NCBI RefSeq assembly: GCF_932526225.1
Contig: NC_064035.1
Coordinates: forward strand, 9,039,296-9,103,295
DNA length: 64,000 bases
Source: Nematostella vectensis
Lineage: Eukaryota > Cnidaria > Anthozoa > Actiniaria > Edwardsiidae
Direction of reading: 5' to 3'
The notes below the pieces were generated by a model. That model saw only the letters and a program-made list of their open reading frames with translations. It was not told where the DNA came from and did no database searches. Below are positions 34,560 through 48,400 of this stretch, piece by piece; position 1 is the stretch's first letter; each line of letters opens with the position of its first letter. The position numbers and the translations under genes are program-made.

Positions 34560-37130
34560 TACCCCCACCTCTTTTCTCCCCCACCACCTCCTTCTCAACC
34601 CCCCAACTCCTTTCTCTCCCACCACTTCCTTCTCACCCTCCACCTCTTTTCTCCCCCACCACTTCCTTCTAACCCCCCACCTCCTTTTTTCTCCCACCAC
34701 CTCCTTCTCACCCCCCACCTCCTTTCTCTCCTACCACCTCCTTCGCACCCCCCATCTCTTTTCTCCCCCACCACCTCCTTCTCACCCCCCACCTCCTTTC
34801 TCCCCCACCACCTCCTTCTCACCCCCACCTCCTTTCTCTCCCAACACCTCCTTCTCACCCACCACCTCCTTTCTCCCCACCACCTCCTTCTCACCCCCCA
34901 CCTCCTTTCTCCCCACCACCTTCTTCTCACCCTCCCCCTCCTTTCTCCCCCACCACCTCCTTCTCACCCCACCACCTCCTTTCTCTCCCACCACCTCATT
35001 CTCACCCCCCCACCTCCTTTCTCCCCACCACCTCCTTCTCACCCCCCACCTCCTGTCTCCCCCACCACCTCCTTCTCACCCCCCCCCCCACCAACTCCTT
35101 TCTCTGCCACCATCTCCTTCTCGACCCCCCACCTACTTTCTCACCCACCACCTCCTTCTCACCCCCCCAACTCCTTCTCACCCCCACCTCCTTTCTCTCC
35201 CACCACCTTCTTCTCACCCCCCCAACTCCTTTCTCTCCCACCACCTCCTTCTCACCCCCCACCTCTTTTCTCCCCCACCACCTCCTTCTCACCCCCCACC
35301 TCCTTTCTCCCCCACCACCTTCTTCTCACCCCCCACCTCCTTTCTCTCCCACCACCTCCTTCTCACCCCCACCTCCTTTCTCCCCACCACCTCCTTCTCA
35401 CCCCCCCTTCCTCCCCCACCACCTCCTTCTCACCCACCACCTCCTTTCTCCCCCACCACCTCCTTCTCACCCCCCCACCTCCTTTCTCCCCCGCAACCTC
35501 CTTCTCACCCCCCCACCTCCTTTCTCTCCCACCACCTCCTTCTCACCCCCCCCCCCACATCCTTTCTCTCCCGCAACCTCCTTCTCACCCCCACCTTCTT
35601 TCTTCCCCACCACCTCCTTCTCACCCCCACCTCCTATCTCTCCCACCACCTCCTTCTCACACACCACCTCCTTTCTCTCCCACCACCTCCTTCTCACCCC
35701 CACCTCCTTTCTCCCCACCACCTCCTTCTCACCCCCCCCCACCTTTCTCTCCCACCACCTCCATTTCACCCCCCCCACCTCCTTTCTCTCCCACCACCTC
35801 CTTCTCACCCACCACCTCCTTTCTCCCCCGCAACCTCCTTCTCACCCCCCAACTCCTTTCTCCCTCACCACCTCCTTCTCACCCCCCCACCTCCTTTCTC
35901 CCCCACCACCTCCTTCTCACCCCCCTAACTCCTTTCTCCCCCACCACCTACTTCGCACCCCCCACCTGTTTTCTCCCCTAACACCTCCTTCTCACCCCCC
36001 ACCTCCTTTCTCCCCCGCAACCTCCTTCTTACCCCCCAACTCCTTTCTCCCCCACCACCTCCTTCTCACCCCCCACCTCCTTTCTCTCCCACCACCTCCT
36101 TCTCACCCACCACCTCCTTTCTCTCCCACCACCTCCTTCTCACCCCCCCCACCTCCTTTCTCCCCCACCACCTCCTTCTCACCCCCCTAACTCCTTTCTC
36201 CCCCACCACCTCCTTCGCACCCCCCACCTGTTTTCTCCCCTAACACCTCCTTCTCACCCCCCACCTCCTTTCTCACCCTACCACCTCCTTTCTCCCCCAC
36301 CACCTCCTTCGCACCCCCCACCTCTTTTCTCCCCCACCACCTCCTTCTCACCCCCCCCACCTCCTTTCTCCCCCACCACCTCCTTCTCACCCCCCTAACT
36401 CCTTTCTCCCCCACCACCTCCTTCGCACCCCCCACCTGTTTTCTCCCCTAACACCTCCTTCTCACCCCCCACCTCCTTTCTCACCCTACCACCTCCTTTC
36501 TCCCCCACCACCTCCTTCGCACCCCCCACCTCTTTTCTCCCCCACCACCTCCTTCTCACCCCCCACCTCCTTTCTCCCCAGCAACCTCCTTCCCACGCCC
36601 CAACTCCTTTCTCCCCACCACCTCCTTCTCACCCCCCCACCTCCTTTCTCCCCCGCAACCTCCTTCTCACCCCCCTCCCAACTCCTTTCTCCCCACCACC
36701 TCCTTCTCACCCCCCACCTCCTTTCTCCCCCACAACCTCCTTTTCACCCCCGCCCACCTCTTTTCTCCCCCACCACTTCCTTCTCACCCCCCCACCTCTT
36801 TTCTCACCCACCACCTCCTTCTCACCCCCCCACCTCCTTTCTCTCACACCTCCTTTTCCTCCTCCTTCTCACCCCCACCTCCTTTCTCTCACACCTCCTT
36901 CTCCCCACCTCCTCCTCCCCACCTCCTTTCTCTCACACCTCCTTTTCCCCACCACCTCCCCCTCCTCCTTTCTCTCACACCTCCTTCTCCCCACCTCCTT
37001 TCTCTCACACCTTCTTCTCCCCACCTCCTTTCTCTCACACCTTCTTCTCACCCCCTCCCACCTCCTTTCTCTCACACCTTCTCCCCACCTCCTCCTTTTC
37101 CCGCTCTTCCTCCTATCTCCTCACCCCCCC
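34560..37130. repeat. CT-rich minisatellite, about 2.6 kb
   Basis: About 70 copies of a variable ~35-bp unit of the type CTCCTTTCTCCCCCACCACC plus TCCTTCTCACCCCCC. The plus strand is almost pure pyrimidine plus A. Frames are open because stops are rare in this composition, up to 486 codons on plus (34468-35928) and 113 on minus. Proteins read from it would be Pro/Ser/His-rich or Arg/Trp/Gly-rich and have no splice or start context, so no gene is called. After 36840 the unit shortens to CTCCTTTCTCTCACAC-like forms. Confidence 0.95.
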
Positions 37131-37341
37131 CCCCCCCCATTTTTCGCCATCCTCCTTCTTTGTTATATATAGTTGGTTAACAGTAGATTCTATCGAAATG
37201 ATTTTAGTTTAGAACGCATTCGCAAAGGCGTTAAACGTGTTTGTGTATTCTAATAACTAACTCTTCCCGAACAAATCAAAACTCGGTACTGCTCGTTTGC
37301 CCTCGGAAGGAGGAAGTGGATCGCGCAACTTTATATCATAG

Positions 37342-37451
37342 CAGTGGCGGATCCAGGGGTTATTCCGCAGGTTATAATGCGTGTCCTTAGGAGCAGATTT
37401 GGAATAGTTTTTTTAGATTGAGCCGCCCTTTGACAGCTGGACCCGCCACTG
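37342..37451. mobile_element. 110-bp MITE with CAGTGGCGGATCCAG ends
   Basis: The inverted ends are CAGTGGCGGATCCAG and CTGGACCCGCCACTG. CAGTGGCG ends of this sort are common in hAT-like MITEs of invertebrates (general knowledge). No clear target duplication. Confidence 0.75.
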
Positions 37452-37459
37452 CACAGGTT

Positions 37460-39340
37460 TGATTGACAAGAACTACATATAATTGTTGTGATGCGCACAA
37501 AAGCAATCGGGATGCAGTTTACTCGAATCCTAAATTGCCTTCTTGACAAATTTGTCAAGGCGACCACGGTAGCGCGCCTCACAATGAACAACAGTATACA
37601 ACTTTTTACCTGATAAATACTGTTGTTCATAATTTAGGTACGAATTTGACCTTTTCCAAAATATGCATCATCATATATCCCTCCCCCCAGTTCGAATTCG
37701 AGTTCTACTGATACACGTTTTGGTGTCGGGCACGTTTTCTCTCCACAGAAGGAGCAGAGGCTCGCAGCTGTTTCAAAAAATTCTAATACGATAATCGGTC
37801 CGACGAAGTCGGAAGACGACTCTTCGCCCTTAATTGTAAATAATAAATTGTACGGTCAATGTCTTTTATAAGGCGTTCTTTTCGCAACATCACTTTATCC
37901 TTTATAATTATCAAGGTACAAAATTGCCTTACCATTTTCATATAGAACAATATACATCGGCATCTTTTCTAGCTCACCCCCCCTCCACCAAATGCGTTGA
38001 AGTTGTTGTCAGAATTCGCCCGTATAAACATATCCTCTTTATTAGTACGGTAAACGTTTGTTCGTTCGCTTCTGAAGCGTCGCTTTTATGACTTCATTTA
38101 ATTCATGTAAATTGTAAATGATCCTGGTTATAATCCGTGGTTGGCTCTTAACAACACACATAATCAATTCGGCACGCGCGTTTCATTGTTTTATTTACAC
38201 AAAGATGCAAAATGTCTATCGTATGTCACAAAGAATTGTTATCGATTTTTGTTAACAGAAATTTTAAGAAAGATAATTTTACTCAGTTAGTTCAATATAG
38301 CTTTCACGTTCATATTTTTTAGCTAGGAGTCAATAGATCTTTCTCTTATATCATATCTCAGGAACTTTATATGTACTAGAGTGGCTAGAAAACCATTGCA
38401 TGACGCGTTTTAGATATAATTACATCAAGAATTGCAACCGGCCATAGTTAGTTGATGTATTTCTCCTGATAGCAAAATAACAAGTTTATCCGCGATAATT
38501 GGGCAGTTTTTTTTTGTTCGCCACTATTCTATAGTTCAAATATACAACTTACACCTGTCTCACGCATAAATCTTCTCATCCGTAAAAAGAGCGGGAATCG
38601 TGGGTGTTTCACATAAAACACACGGACCTCTGGGTACAAATTGACTTTGAAGATAGCTATGTCCATTTTAAAGTTCCGAGTGATGCTTGGACTTGACTAG
38701 AACTGTTTTTCTCTTTTCCGATTCATTTGTTTACTTTTGAACGCCTTTTGTGCGAAGGCCCAACGTGGCCTTTTCTTTTGTTGAAGACGAGCAACTCTCC
38801 ACTTTTTTTCGCAAAGTGCTTCTGATTTTTCTAAACAAAGAAACCAAGTCCAATTAATTCTCTGTGAGCCGTAAAGTACGGTTCCTTTCAGTGATATCCA
38901 TTTTGTTTGTTGTCCCACCTGAGATTCATCGACCAGAAAAGGTTTGTGAAATATATTTCTCTTTACAGCGCTCGATCGGGCAATTGAAACTCTTCGGCCC
39001 TCTTTGATATCTCAGAAACCACTGAATGGCTTTCCTCCGTTATAACTGTGACACGAAGTAGCTTAGTAGAAAGCAGAAAGCCGAGACGTGATACCACAGA
39101 GCAATCGCACCAACAAACAAACCGAACGCCATGTTCGCAGTCTTGTCTCGTGGGAATTATTGAAGACTTTCTGATCACTTGTCTCAATTCTCCTAACTTT
39201 CGGAGCCAGCTGATTAATACATGTCGCTACGCATATGTACTGGCGCATATCCACATTGGACAGCCGCTGATCAAATGACATCAATTTATCAATTTTCTCA
39301 ATAACTGTCAATTTCAGATTAAAAATTACTGCATTATTTA
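37460..39340. other. Intergenic, no supported gene
   Basis: Between the CT-rich array and DTD1. Minus-strand open frames of 73-99 codons have no motif or signal peptide. The last 300 bases should include the DTD1 promoter; no TATA box is evident there. Confidence 0.4.
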
Positions 39341-39344
39341 CAAA

Positions 39345-42229
39345 ATGCGGGCGATTATTCAGCGAGTGAGTAAAGCTAGTGTGACAGGTACTATGTTATA
39401 TACATTTTCTTATTATAGCCATAGCAACAGAGGCCAAACTTTCAGAATTGTTAGATTTGGTCGATTCAAATTTCAATCAAATTCAATTCCCTTTTCAGAA
39501 TTTCAAAGCTTAGCATTCTTTCTTTTGGCTAGATTGTTATAAGTGAAAGGTTATAAGAACTTTAATATAATTATTTTGTATTGACAGAATTATTTTGTAC
39601 TTTATTTATATTAAGTTACTTAAAATAAAGTAACTAAATAAGAAAACATCATTTTAAAAATAATTTTTGAATGTGTTTCTCAAGATTTTTGGTGGATCTA
39701 AGGAGTTTATAATTATACAAAATCTCTTATTAGAAGGTGATGAATCATTCAACCCCTCAAAATAACTGGTTTTAACACAACTTCCTTGTGCTTTTACGAT
39801 CAAGAAGACAATACAAAAAACTATATTATTATTCAATTTCACACACCATGCAGTGTAAGATAAAGAATATTAAAATACGATTTTGAGAATTTTTGTTTGC
39901 TTTTATAGTGGAAGGAGAAGTTATCAGCTCAATAGGAAAAGGCCTATGTGTACTGCTAGGTATATCAAGAGATGACACAACTGGAGAGATGGAATACATG
40001 TAAGGAAAATCACAACATTAGTACTTCCAGATATGTTTGCTTGATATTTTCCTGTACTTCCCCATTTTCAGGGTTAGAAAAATATTAAATTTGAGAGTCT
40101 TTGATGACAATGGAAAGAGGTGGAAGAAAAACGTTATGGATAAGGAATATGAAGTATTGTGTATCAGCCAGGTGGGTGCAGCTTAAATGCTAATGAAATT
40201 ACCACCTGCAAAATTCGAATTAAAGTATATTTTTTCTCTTCTTTAGTTCACATTATATAATATCTTAAAAGGAAACAAGTTGGATTTTCATTTAGCCATG
40301 GGAGGTGATGACAGCAAACAATTCTATGAAGAGTTTTTACAGCAGATGAGAAAATCATATAAACCTGAAGCTATTAAAGGTATGTTTATGCACAGCCATT
40401 CAAATGTAACCAAGTCAAAACTATGATAACCCTTTATTCAAAACTTGAATACCACTGGTGTGCACATCTGCACATGTACCTGTGCATGGGCCAATTTTTG
40501 GTCAAAAACTACAAACATTCAGGGTAGAGCTGGTGTGTGGGTTGAAACAAGGGTTTCAAGAAAGGCGGGTCATTCATTGTCCTTCTGTGGATGTCCGTAT
40601 TTTGTTATTTTTAATCCAAATATCTGAAAATAAGGGGGCAGGGCCTGCCCCTAGGAGGGGGGCGTAAGGGGTTGGAGGGGGGGGGGGGGTGCAAAAACCA
40701 CACACAGAAACAGCACAGAAAAATGCCAAAAACTGCAAAACTACCCCCCTAGATCTGCACCTGCTGGGAAGCTCAGGCAAAATCCATAAAGATAGGGCAA
40801 TAAGTGGCCATTTATTTAAGCCTCAAGTTTTGAAATGAAGGTTTAACAGCTCAGAAAGCCCCTCTTTTAATTTTCCAGAGACTCCCTGGCCCCAATCACC
40901 CCGGGTGTGCCACCTATGATATTTATATGCCTATTGCATGTATTCTATACTTTCTTCAGATGGAATATTTGGTGCTTACATGCAAGTGGATATACAAAAT
41001 GATGGTCCAGTAACAATTAACCTTGAAGCACCCATACAAAAGAATCATAAAAACCAACAGGTACTGTTACTAGCAATTTGCTACTCTACAAAATGCTGTG
41101 ACTATTTAAGACTATAAGCCAATACCCAATGTGGATGTGCTTCCCTAGTATAAGAAATGTTAAAAGATCAGGGTTAAAAGGTGAGGCAGGTGGTGTACAC
41201 AAGGGGGTGCCACCCAACAGTGGGTAATTTCTTATCAAAGGATTTTCACAAATTTTATTCTCTCTCCATATGATACCATATTTTACTGTGCACCCCCTTT
41301 AGAAATCCTGGGTACGTGCTTGTGAGGTGTGGCCCTGGGTTTACAATGTGGAATCGAGATACCCAGATGGCAACTAGGACAATGGTAGGGAAAAAAAATG
41401 GGGCCAGATATTGAAATGCACTGTATCTGATAGAGTTTAACCCTACCAAACACAAAAATGAATAATTTTAAATTTTAAAGTTTTACGGTCTATAAAGAAA
41501 ATGTACACTGTAAACTTGTCTGTGTTTGCACTTGGCCATTTTCCAGATAATGGGGTCCTGTGTGGTCAGAGTGTTGCAGGTTTTTTTAAACAGAATTTTC
41601 ATGTTTGGTTCCCTTTTAAACAGGTGTTTAGTTTCAAGCAATCATAAATGGAAAGAAAAGTTCCACAAATTTTTAATACACATAACAAATCCCAGCCTAT
41701 CAAAGCTTTGCATTCACACTTCCAGTCTCCTGGTAGTGTCTTCCTGTTGAACCACTTTATCTCTTTGGTTGTTATAGTTGCTTTTGGTTCTGAAAAATCT
41801 TCCACAATCAGGAAGAAATCTGTCACCACCCAGAAAACTCTGACCCCTGGATCTGGACTTCTAGATACAATGTGACAGCTTTTTGAGATGGATTCGTGTT
41901 TATTTCTTATTTGCTTTCTTGGAGAGAAGAACGTTGAGCTTAAGAAAGCAATCTTTCTGTTTAGCTGAAGTATGTATCTTTTTAGCTGAAACACATTGAA
42001 TGACAGAAGATGGGAAGAACTGCATAAGAGACTTAAGTGTGTTATCTGCCTCTACCAACCCTTTGCTTTATCCCTGCTGAGATGTAAAGCCATCATTCAA
42101 CAGGAGTATTCATAAGTGAAGATTTGAATGCACTCATATATTTTTTCTCTTTAATCTTAGGACTCTGCAGACAAGTCCAGACAAGGAAATGATGAAGCTT
42201 CTGGGGGAGGAGATTCTGAAGCACCATGA
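39345..42229 (+). CDS. DTD1: D-aminoacyl-tRNA deacylase (DTD1)
   Basis: This proofreading enzyme cleaves D-amino acids (and Gly) from mischarged tRNA in the cytosol and works as a homodimer. Six exons join in phase: 39345-39387, 39909-39999, 40072-40171, 40247-40379, 40960-41060 and 42161-42229 (537 nt, 178 residues). The N-terminus MRAIIQRVSKASVT is the family start. The catalytic SQFTLY motif is complete and spans the junction of exons 3 and 4. The Gly-cisPro motif that sets chiral selectivity is present in QNDGPVTINLE. GISRDDTTGEMEYMVRKI and LNLRVFDDNGKRWKKNV also match. The last exon is a low-complexity Gly/Ser/Asp tail, as in animal DTD1. All introns are GT-AG. The gene looks intact and ordinary. 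Confidence 0.97.
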
Positions 42230-42392
42230 CTACATTAATTTACTTTAGATTTTGTTGTAGAAAACAGTTTAATTAGAATATATTAAAAAAAACCATTTGA
42301 ATAGAATTTCAGGAAAGCAGTCATTGTTGTTTGCATATTTTTGTATTTACATCAGTAAACATAAGAAGCAGGCACACTACAGCATTAACAAC

Positions 42393-45205
42393 ACACCTTG
42401 TATAGGGTAACCCTTACCTATCCACACCTTGTGTAGGGTGACCATAACCTATCCACACCTTGTGTAGGGTAACCCTTACCTATCCACACCTTGTGTAGGG
42501 TGACCATAACCTATCCACACCTTGTGCAGGGTAACCCTTACCTATCCACACCTTGTGTAGGGTAACCCTTACCTATCCACACCTTGTGCAGGGTGACCAT
42601 AACCTATCCACACCTTGTGCAGGGTAACCCTTACCTATCCACACCTTGTATAGGGTAACCCTTACCTATCCACACCTTGTATAGGGTGACCCTTACCTAT
42701 CCACACCTTGTATAGGGTAACCCTTACCTATCCACACCTTGTATAGGGTAACCCTTACCTATCCACACCTTGTGCAGGGTGACCCTTACCTATCAACACC
42801 TTGTGCAGGGTAACCCTTACCTATCCACACCTTGTGCAGGGTGACCCTTACCTATCCACACCTTGTGTAGGGTAACCCTTACCTATCCACACCTTGTGCA
42901 GGGTGACCCTTACCTATCCACACCTTGTGTAGGGTGACCCTTACCTATCCACACCTTGTGTAGGGTAACCATAACCTATCCACACCTTGTGTAGGGTAAC
43001 CCTTACCTATCCACACCTTGTGCAGGGTAACCCTTACCTATCCACACCTAGTGCAGGGTAACCCTTACCTATCCACACCTTGTGCAGGGTGACCCTTACC
43101 TATCCACACCTAGTGCAGGGTGACCCTTACCTATCCACACCTTGTGCAGGGTAACCCTTACCTATCCACACCTTGTGCAGGGTAACCAAAACCCTATCCA
43201 CACCTTGTGCAGGATAACCCTTACCTATTCACACCTTGTGTAGGGTAACCCTTACCTATCAACACCTTGTGCAGGGTGACCCTTACGTATCCACACCTAG
43301 TGCAGGGTAACCCTTACCTATCCACACCTAGTGCAGGGTAACCCTTACCTATCCACACCTAGTGCAGGGTAACCCTTACCTATCGACACCTTGTGTAGGG
43401 TAACCATAACCTATCCACACCTAGTGCAGGGTAACCCTTACCTATCCACACCTTGTGCAGGGTAACCCTTACCTATCCACACCTTGTACAGGGTGACCCT
43501 TACCTATCCACACCTTGTGCAGGGTGACCCTTACCTATCCACACCTTGTGCAGGGTGACCCTTACCTATCCACAACTAGTGCAGGGTAACCCTTACCTAT
43601 CCACACCTTGTGCAGGGTAACCCTTACCTATCCACAACTAGTGCAGGGTAACCCTTACCTACCCACACCTTGTGCAGGGTAACCCTTACCTATCCACACC
43701 TGGTGGAGGGTAACCCTTACCTATCCACACCTTGTGTAGGGTAACCATAACCTATCCACACCTTGTGCAGGGTGACCCTTACCTATCCACACCTTGTGCA
43801 GGGTAACCCTTACCTATCCACACCTTGTGCAGGGTAACCCTTACCTATCTACACCTTGTGTAGGGTAACCCTTACCTATCCACACCTAGTGCAGGGTAAC
43901 CCTTACCTATCCACACCTTGTGCAGGGTAACCCTTACCTATCCACACCTTGTGCAGGGTAACCCTTACCTATCCACACCTTGTGCAGGGTAACCCTTACC
44001 TACCCACACCTTGTGCAGGGTAACCCTTACCTATCCACACCTGGTGCAGGGTAACCCTTACCTATCCACACCTTGTGTAGGGTAACCATAACCTATCCAC
44101 ACCTAGTGCAGGGTAACCCTTACCTTTCCACACCTAGTGCAGGGTAACCCTTACCTATCCACACCTTGGGCAGGGTGACCCTTACCTATCCACACCTGGT
44201 GCAGGGTAACCCTTACCTATCCACACCTTGTGCAGGGTGACCCTTACCTATCCACACCATGTGCAGGGTAACCCTTACCTATCCACACCTAGTGCAGGGT
44301 AATCCTTACCTATCCACACCTTGTGCAGGGTGACCCTTACCTATCCACACCTTGTACAGGGTGACCCTTACCTATCCATACCTTGTGCAGGGTAACCCTT
44401 ACCTATCTACACCTTGTGTAGGGTAACCCTTACCTATCCACACCTTGTGTAGGGTAACCCTTACCTATCCACACCTTGTGTAGGGTGACCCTTACCCATC
44501 CACACCATGTGCAGGGTGACCCTTACCTATCCACACCTTGTGTAGGGTAACCCTTACCTATCCACACCTAGTGCAGGGTAATCCTTACCTATCCACACCT
44601 TGTGTAGGGTAACCCTTACCTATCTACACCTTGTGCAGGGTAACCCTTACCTATCCACACCTTGTGTAGGGTGACCATACCTATCCACACCATGTGCAGG
44701 GTGACCCTTACCTATCCACACCTTGTGCAGGGTGACCCTTACCTATCCACACCTTGTGCAGGGTGACCCTTACCTATCCACACCTTGTGCAGGGTAACCC
44801 TTACCTATCCACACCTTGTGCAGGGTGACCCTTACCTATCCACACCTTGTGCAGGGTAACCCTTACCTATCCACACCTTGTGCAGGGTAACCCTTACCTA
44901 TCCACACCTTGTGTAGGGTGACCATTACCTATCTACACCTTGTGCAGGGTAACCCTTACCTATCCACACCTAGTGCAGGGTGACCCTTACCTATCCACAC
45001 CTTGTGTAGGGTGACCATTACCTATCCACACCTTGTGCAGGGTAACCCTTACCTATCCACACCTTGTGCAGGGTAACCCTTGCCTATCCACACCTTGTGC
45101 AGGGTAACCCTTACCTATCCACACCTTGTGTAGGGTAACCCTTACCTATCCACACCTTGTGCAGGGTAACCCTTACCTATCCACACCTAGTGCAGGGTAA
45201 CCCCA
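42393..45205. repeat. 31-bp minisatellite, about 90 copies
   Basis: Unit CTTACCTATCCACACCTTGT plus GCAGGGTAACC. Variants at a few positions (GTAAC or GTGAC; TTGTGC, TAGTGC or TTGTGT) are interspersed. It fills the space between the convergent DTD1 and coiled-coil genes. Both strands carry splice-donor-like words (AGGGTAAC on plus, AGGTAAGGGT on minus). Confidence 0.95.
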
Positions 45206-45417
45206 TGAACAATGTATTTAAAGTTTGTTTTTCATGAAGCAACAAATTATGCATTTTATTAATTTTAATAACTCTCAGGATTAACACAACCTCAACTAAA
45301 CTTAAAGGAAATGGTTATATGGACTTTAATACTATAACTTTTGATATACTCTTTTACCATTTTTGTATCTGCTTTTACTAGGTTAGATTTTCTATGCATG
45401 GCGTTTTCTAGTGATTC

Positions 45418-48400
45418 CTATCGCCCAGTCAGTGGTGATCTGAAGATAGAGCTGTTTGGTTGCTCAGGACCAAACAAAGAATATGACTTCACTTCCTCCT
45501 CCTCCCCTTGACTTTGCTGCAGCTGGACTAACAGGTTTGGCAAGCCTGAAAAACTAGAATAGATGCCATCTTGATTTGTCTGCCGGTTGTCTGGTTTGTC
45601 AAAATCCTTTCGCACAAGGTAAGGTACAGTCTCTGCACAAGTGACAGTGGTTTCCTTCTCCTGGTTCATGTACTGGTTCTTGTTAAATGATAGGTTAGTA
45701 CGGACCTGGTTGTAAAGCTGGTTGAATGGAGCCACCAATTTAGGCTTCTTACAGACCACATCGTTGTTTAGTTTGTGTTCATTAAGGGGTGAACCTTTCA
45801 AATCTGTTTTCCCAGGGTTCCATTTGGGTTCAACATATTCAGGCACTTTCCAAACAGAGGGGGGTGGGCTTGGTAGGTTACTGTCCACATCTTCAGATAC
45901 TGAAGGCTGCCTTGATAGTGTAGTTAGTGTCAATACAGGAGACGCTGGTGGTTTGAAGGAACTAGATGTTTTATATGTTGAGTGATCAGATTTCCTTGTA
46001 CTAGTTGCTTTGCCTGTTGTGGCCCCTCTTACTTTTGAGTTATCAGACCTCAAGGATGACTGTCAAAGAAATGAAAAGGCCAATATAAAATAAACCTTTG
46101 CAACGGTATTCACCACTGTTGCATTATACATACACTAACTCAATTACAGCTAAATATAGACAATGATAGTTACACATTTTATTACCATGGCAACTGTTTT
46201 TTTTTGGCAGTAACAAACTTCTTTATTTATGGAGAATACAACTTTGCAAGGAATATAATTGTGTATATTGGCCCAAAAGATTTTTTGTCAAATTTTGGAA
46301 ACTCATATGCTAAAAATACATTGAAATTTCAAGATAATGGCATAAGAAGGAAAAAATGCAAGTAATTCTCAGATCTAATTTTTTTTATTAATCTTACTGT
46401 TGCCAGGACGCAATATGTTATAAAGACTTTTGTATATTATTGTTACACTGAAGTTGCAATTTGACTTGCAGCTACGTTTTTCTTACCTTGTCTTGGTATC
46501 TATCCCGTAAACGTTCTTCTTTTAATCTCTTTAACTTGAGGTCTTCCCTCTGTTGACAAATTACAGACTTAATACCTTTGGCTGATCTTTGTAAGCTTGC
46601 AAGTTCATCCCATTTAAAATCTAACAATTTACAGATAAGGTAATCAAAACCTTGAAATACTTGCCTCTTTTTCTTCCTTTTCTTGTTCTTTCTTTCTCAT
46701 TCTTTCTTCTTTTTTCTTTTGCTTTCTTTCTTTTTTCTCTTCTTGTTTACGATCCTGTAATAGGTATGATAAGAACATGTACACAAGTTGTGATTCCATC
46801 TATACTTGTAACCTCACATTCTTTGATTACGGCTGTACTAAAGGCTAGGAAACTTGTCTTTAAACTTTTAACCATTTAAAAATGGTTGATTGCCTATAAG
46901 ATGAATATGAAGTCCTGAAAATTTGATCCAGTTAGAGCTTTTTATCTTCAACATATTCAAAATTAAAGTTGCATTTCGAAGAAAAGTTTTGTGCAATTTT
47001 TTTTACTCACAATGGCCATCAAAGTGGATCCATGCAGCTAGTTTGACACATGAAGTTGTACAATATTGAAATGTCATAGACAAGCGTGTGTGAGCAATGA
47101 TCCAGCTGATTAGGCCTAGCGTGAACACTTATTCATTTGGTCAGACTGCTTTCCTTACCCATTCTAATTGCTTTGCTAGTTCCAGCTTCCTGAGCTCATC
47201 ATCACGTCTCTTTCTGACCTCTGAAGAACGAAGTATCTGCTGGAACAACAAGTAAAAACAATTATAGACATGCAAAACAAATGTAAAATGCTGTTCTGAT
47301 GCCAACAATTATTGCAAAGCTTGGGTAAGTATAAACAGTTAACACTGGACAATACACAAATATACATTTGAATTTAGAATTACAACTACACAAGCATCAC
47401 CACCACACTTTGCACTTCAACAGGAGACATTTGAAAAATGTAGTGGGCCTTTTTACACATCTCTTCGGCTTGCAGTGATCCGAAATGTCCATTGAGGAGG
47501 GGTGTCTGTGTGTGTAGGGGGAGAAGGAGTCAACATCAGGTTAAACATCTAAAAATGTGTTTACAGCCTGGATGCAAATGAGCATAGTCTATTATAGACA
47601 CAACAATGGTTAAAAAGCAGTGATTATTACCATATTCTACATGGAATTGTACAATCTGCACTAGTCTAACGACTCGTGGTGGAGAGAGAACTGTACATTG
47701 ATGACACTAATGTCGTACCATGGTCACGTGAATATAACAATACATATCATTAACTGTCCGATTGTTATGGTTTTCCATTTATTGCCTTCAAGAGCCAAAG
47801 ACAATAAAAAGGCGAAAACCCCCTACTTCATGAAATACGTTATTCGAGTATAATTAACAAAAAAAGAACATTAAGCTTAAATTAAATTGGCGTAGAAGGT
47901 CAAATGGTGGCTTTGTATCAATATCGAAACGAAAGCACGGAAATATCACAAGAATTGCTGACCTAGGAATTAACGGCGGCTGGCTTTATATCAAGTAATT
48001 ATCCGATGTGAAAAACAGCAACCAGTTAAAAAATGAAAATATGTGCCACACAAACGAAGATGAAATAACGAATAATCATTACAAACTTTAGAATACTACA
48101 TATAATTACTTACAGTACTAATCAATAATAATCCACGTCGCATATCAAAATGACAATCTTCCGTCTATTTAAACTACTCTCTCTTCTTAGAATTTACTAA
48201 TCACTAAAAGTGGCCATAAATGAGGCCAAGATTGTCGCGAGTTGCCCTTTTACTTACTTGGTTCGATGGCTTTTTCTTTTTCGGCTGAGTGTTGGTTACG
48301 TCGCGATCCTTTATCTTTCGGTTGTTCCGTTTGTCTAATTCCTTGGCGTAAACCTACACACACATATAAATATCTTTTTAGCGCGCTAGCATTGTAGAAG

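Noticed and set aside
34468-35928. 486-codon plus-strand open frame rich in Pro, Ser and His
   Set aside because: It lies wholly inside the CT-rich minisatellite. Stops are rare there because of composition, and no start context, splice sites or non-repetitive domain exists.
39063-39311. Overlapping 74-82 codon frames just upstream of DTD1
   Set aside because: They overlap on both strands in what should be promoter DNA; no recognisable motif.
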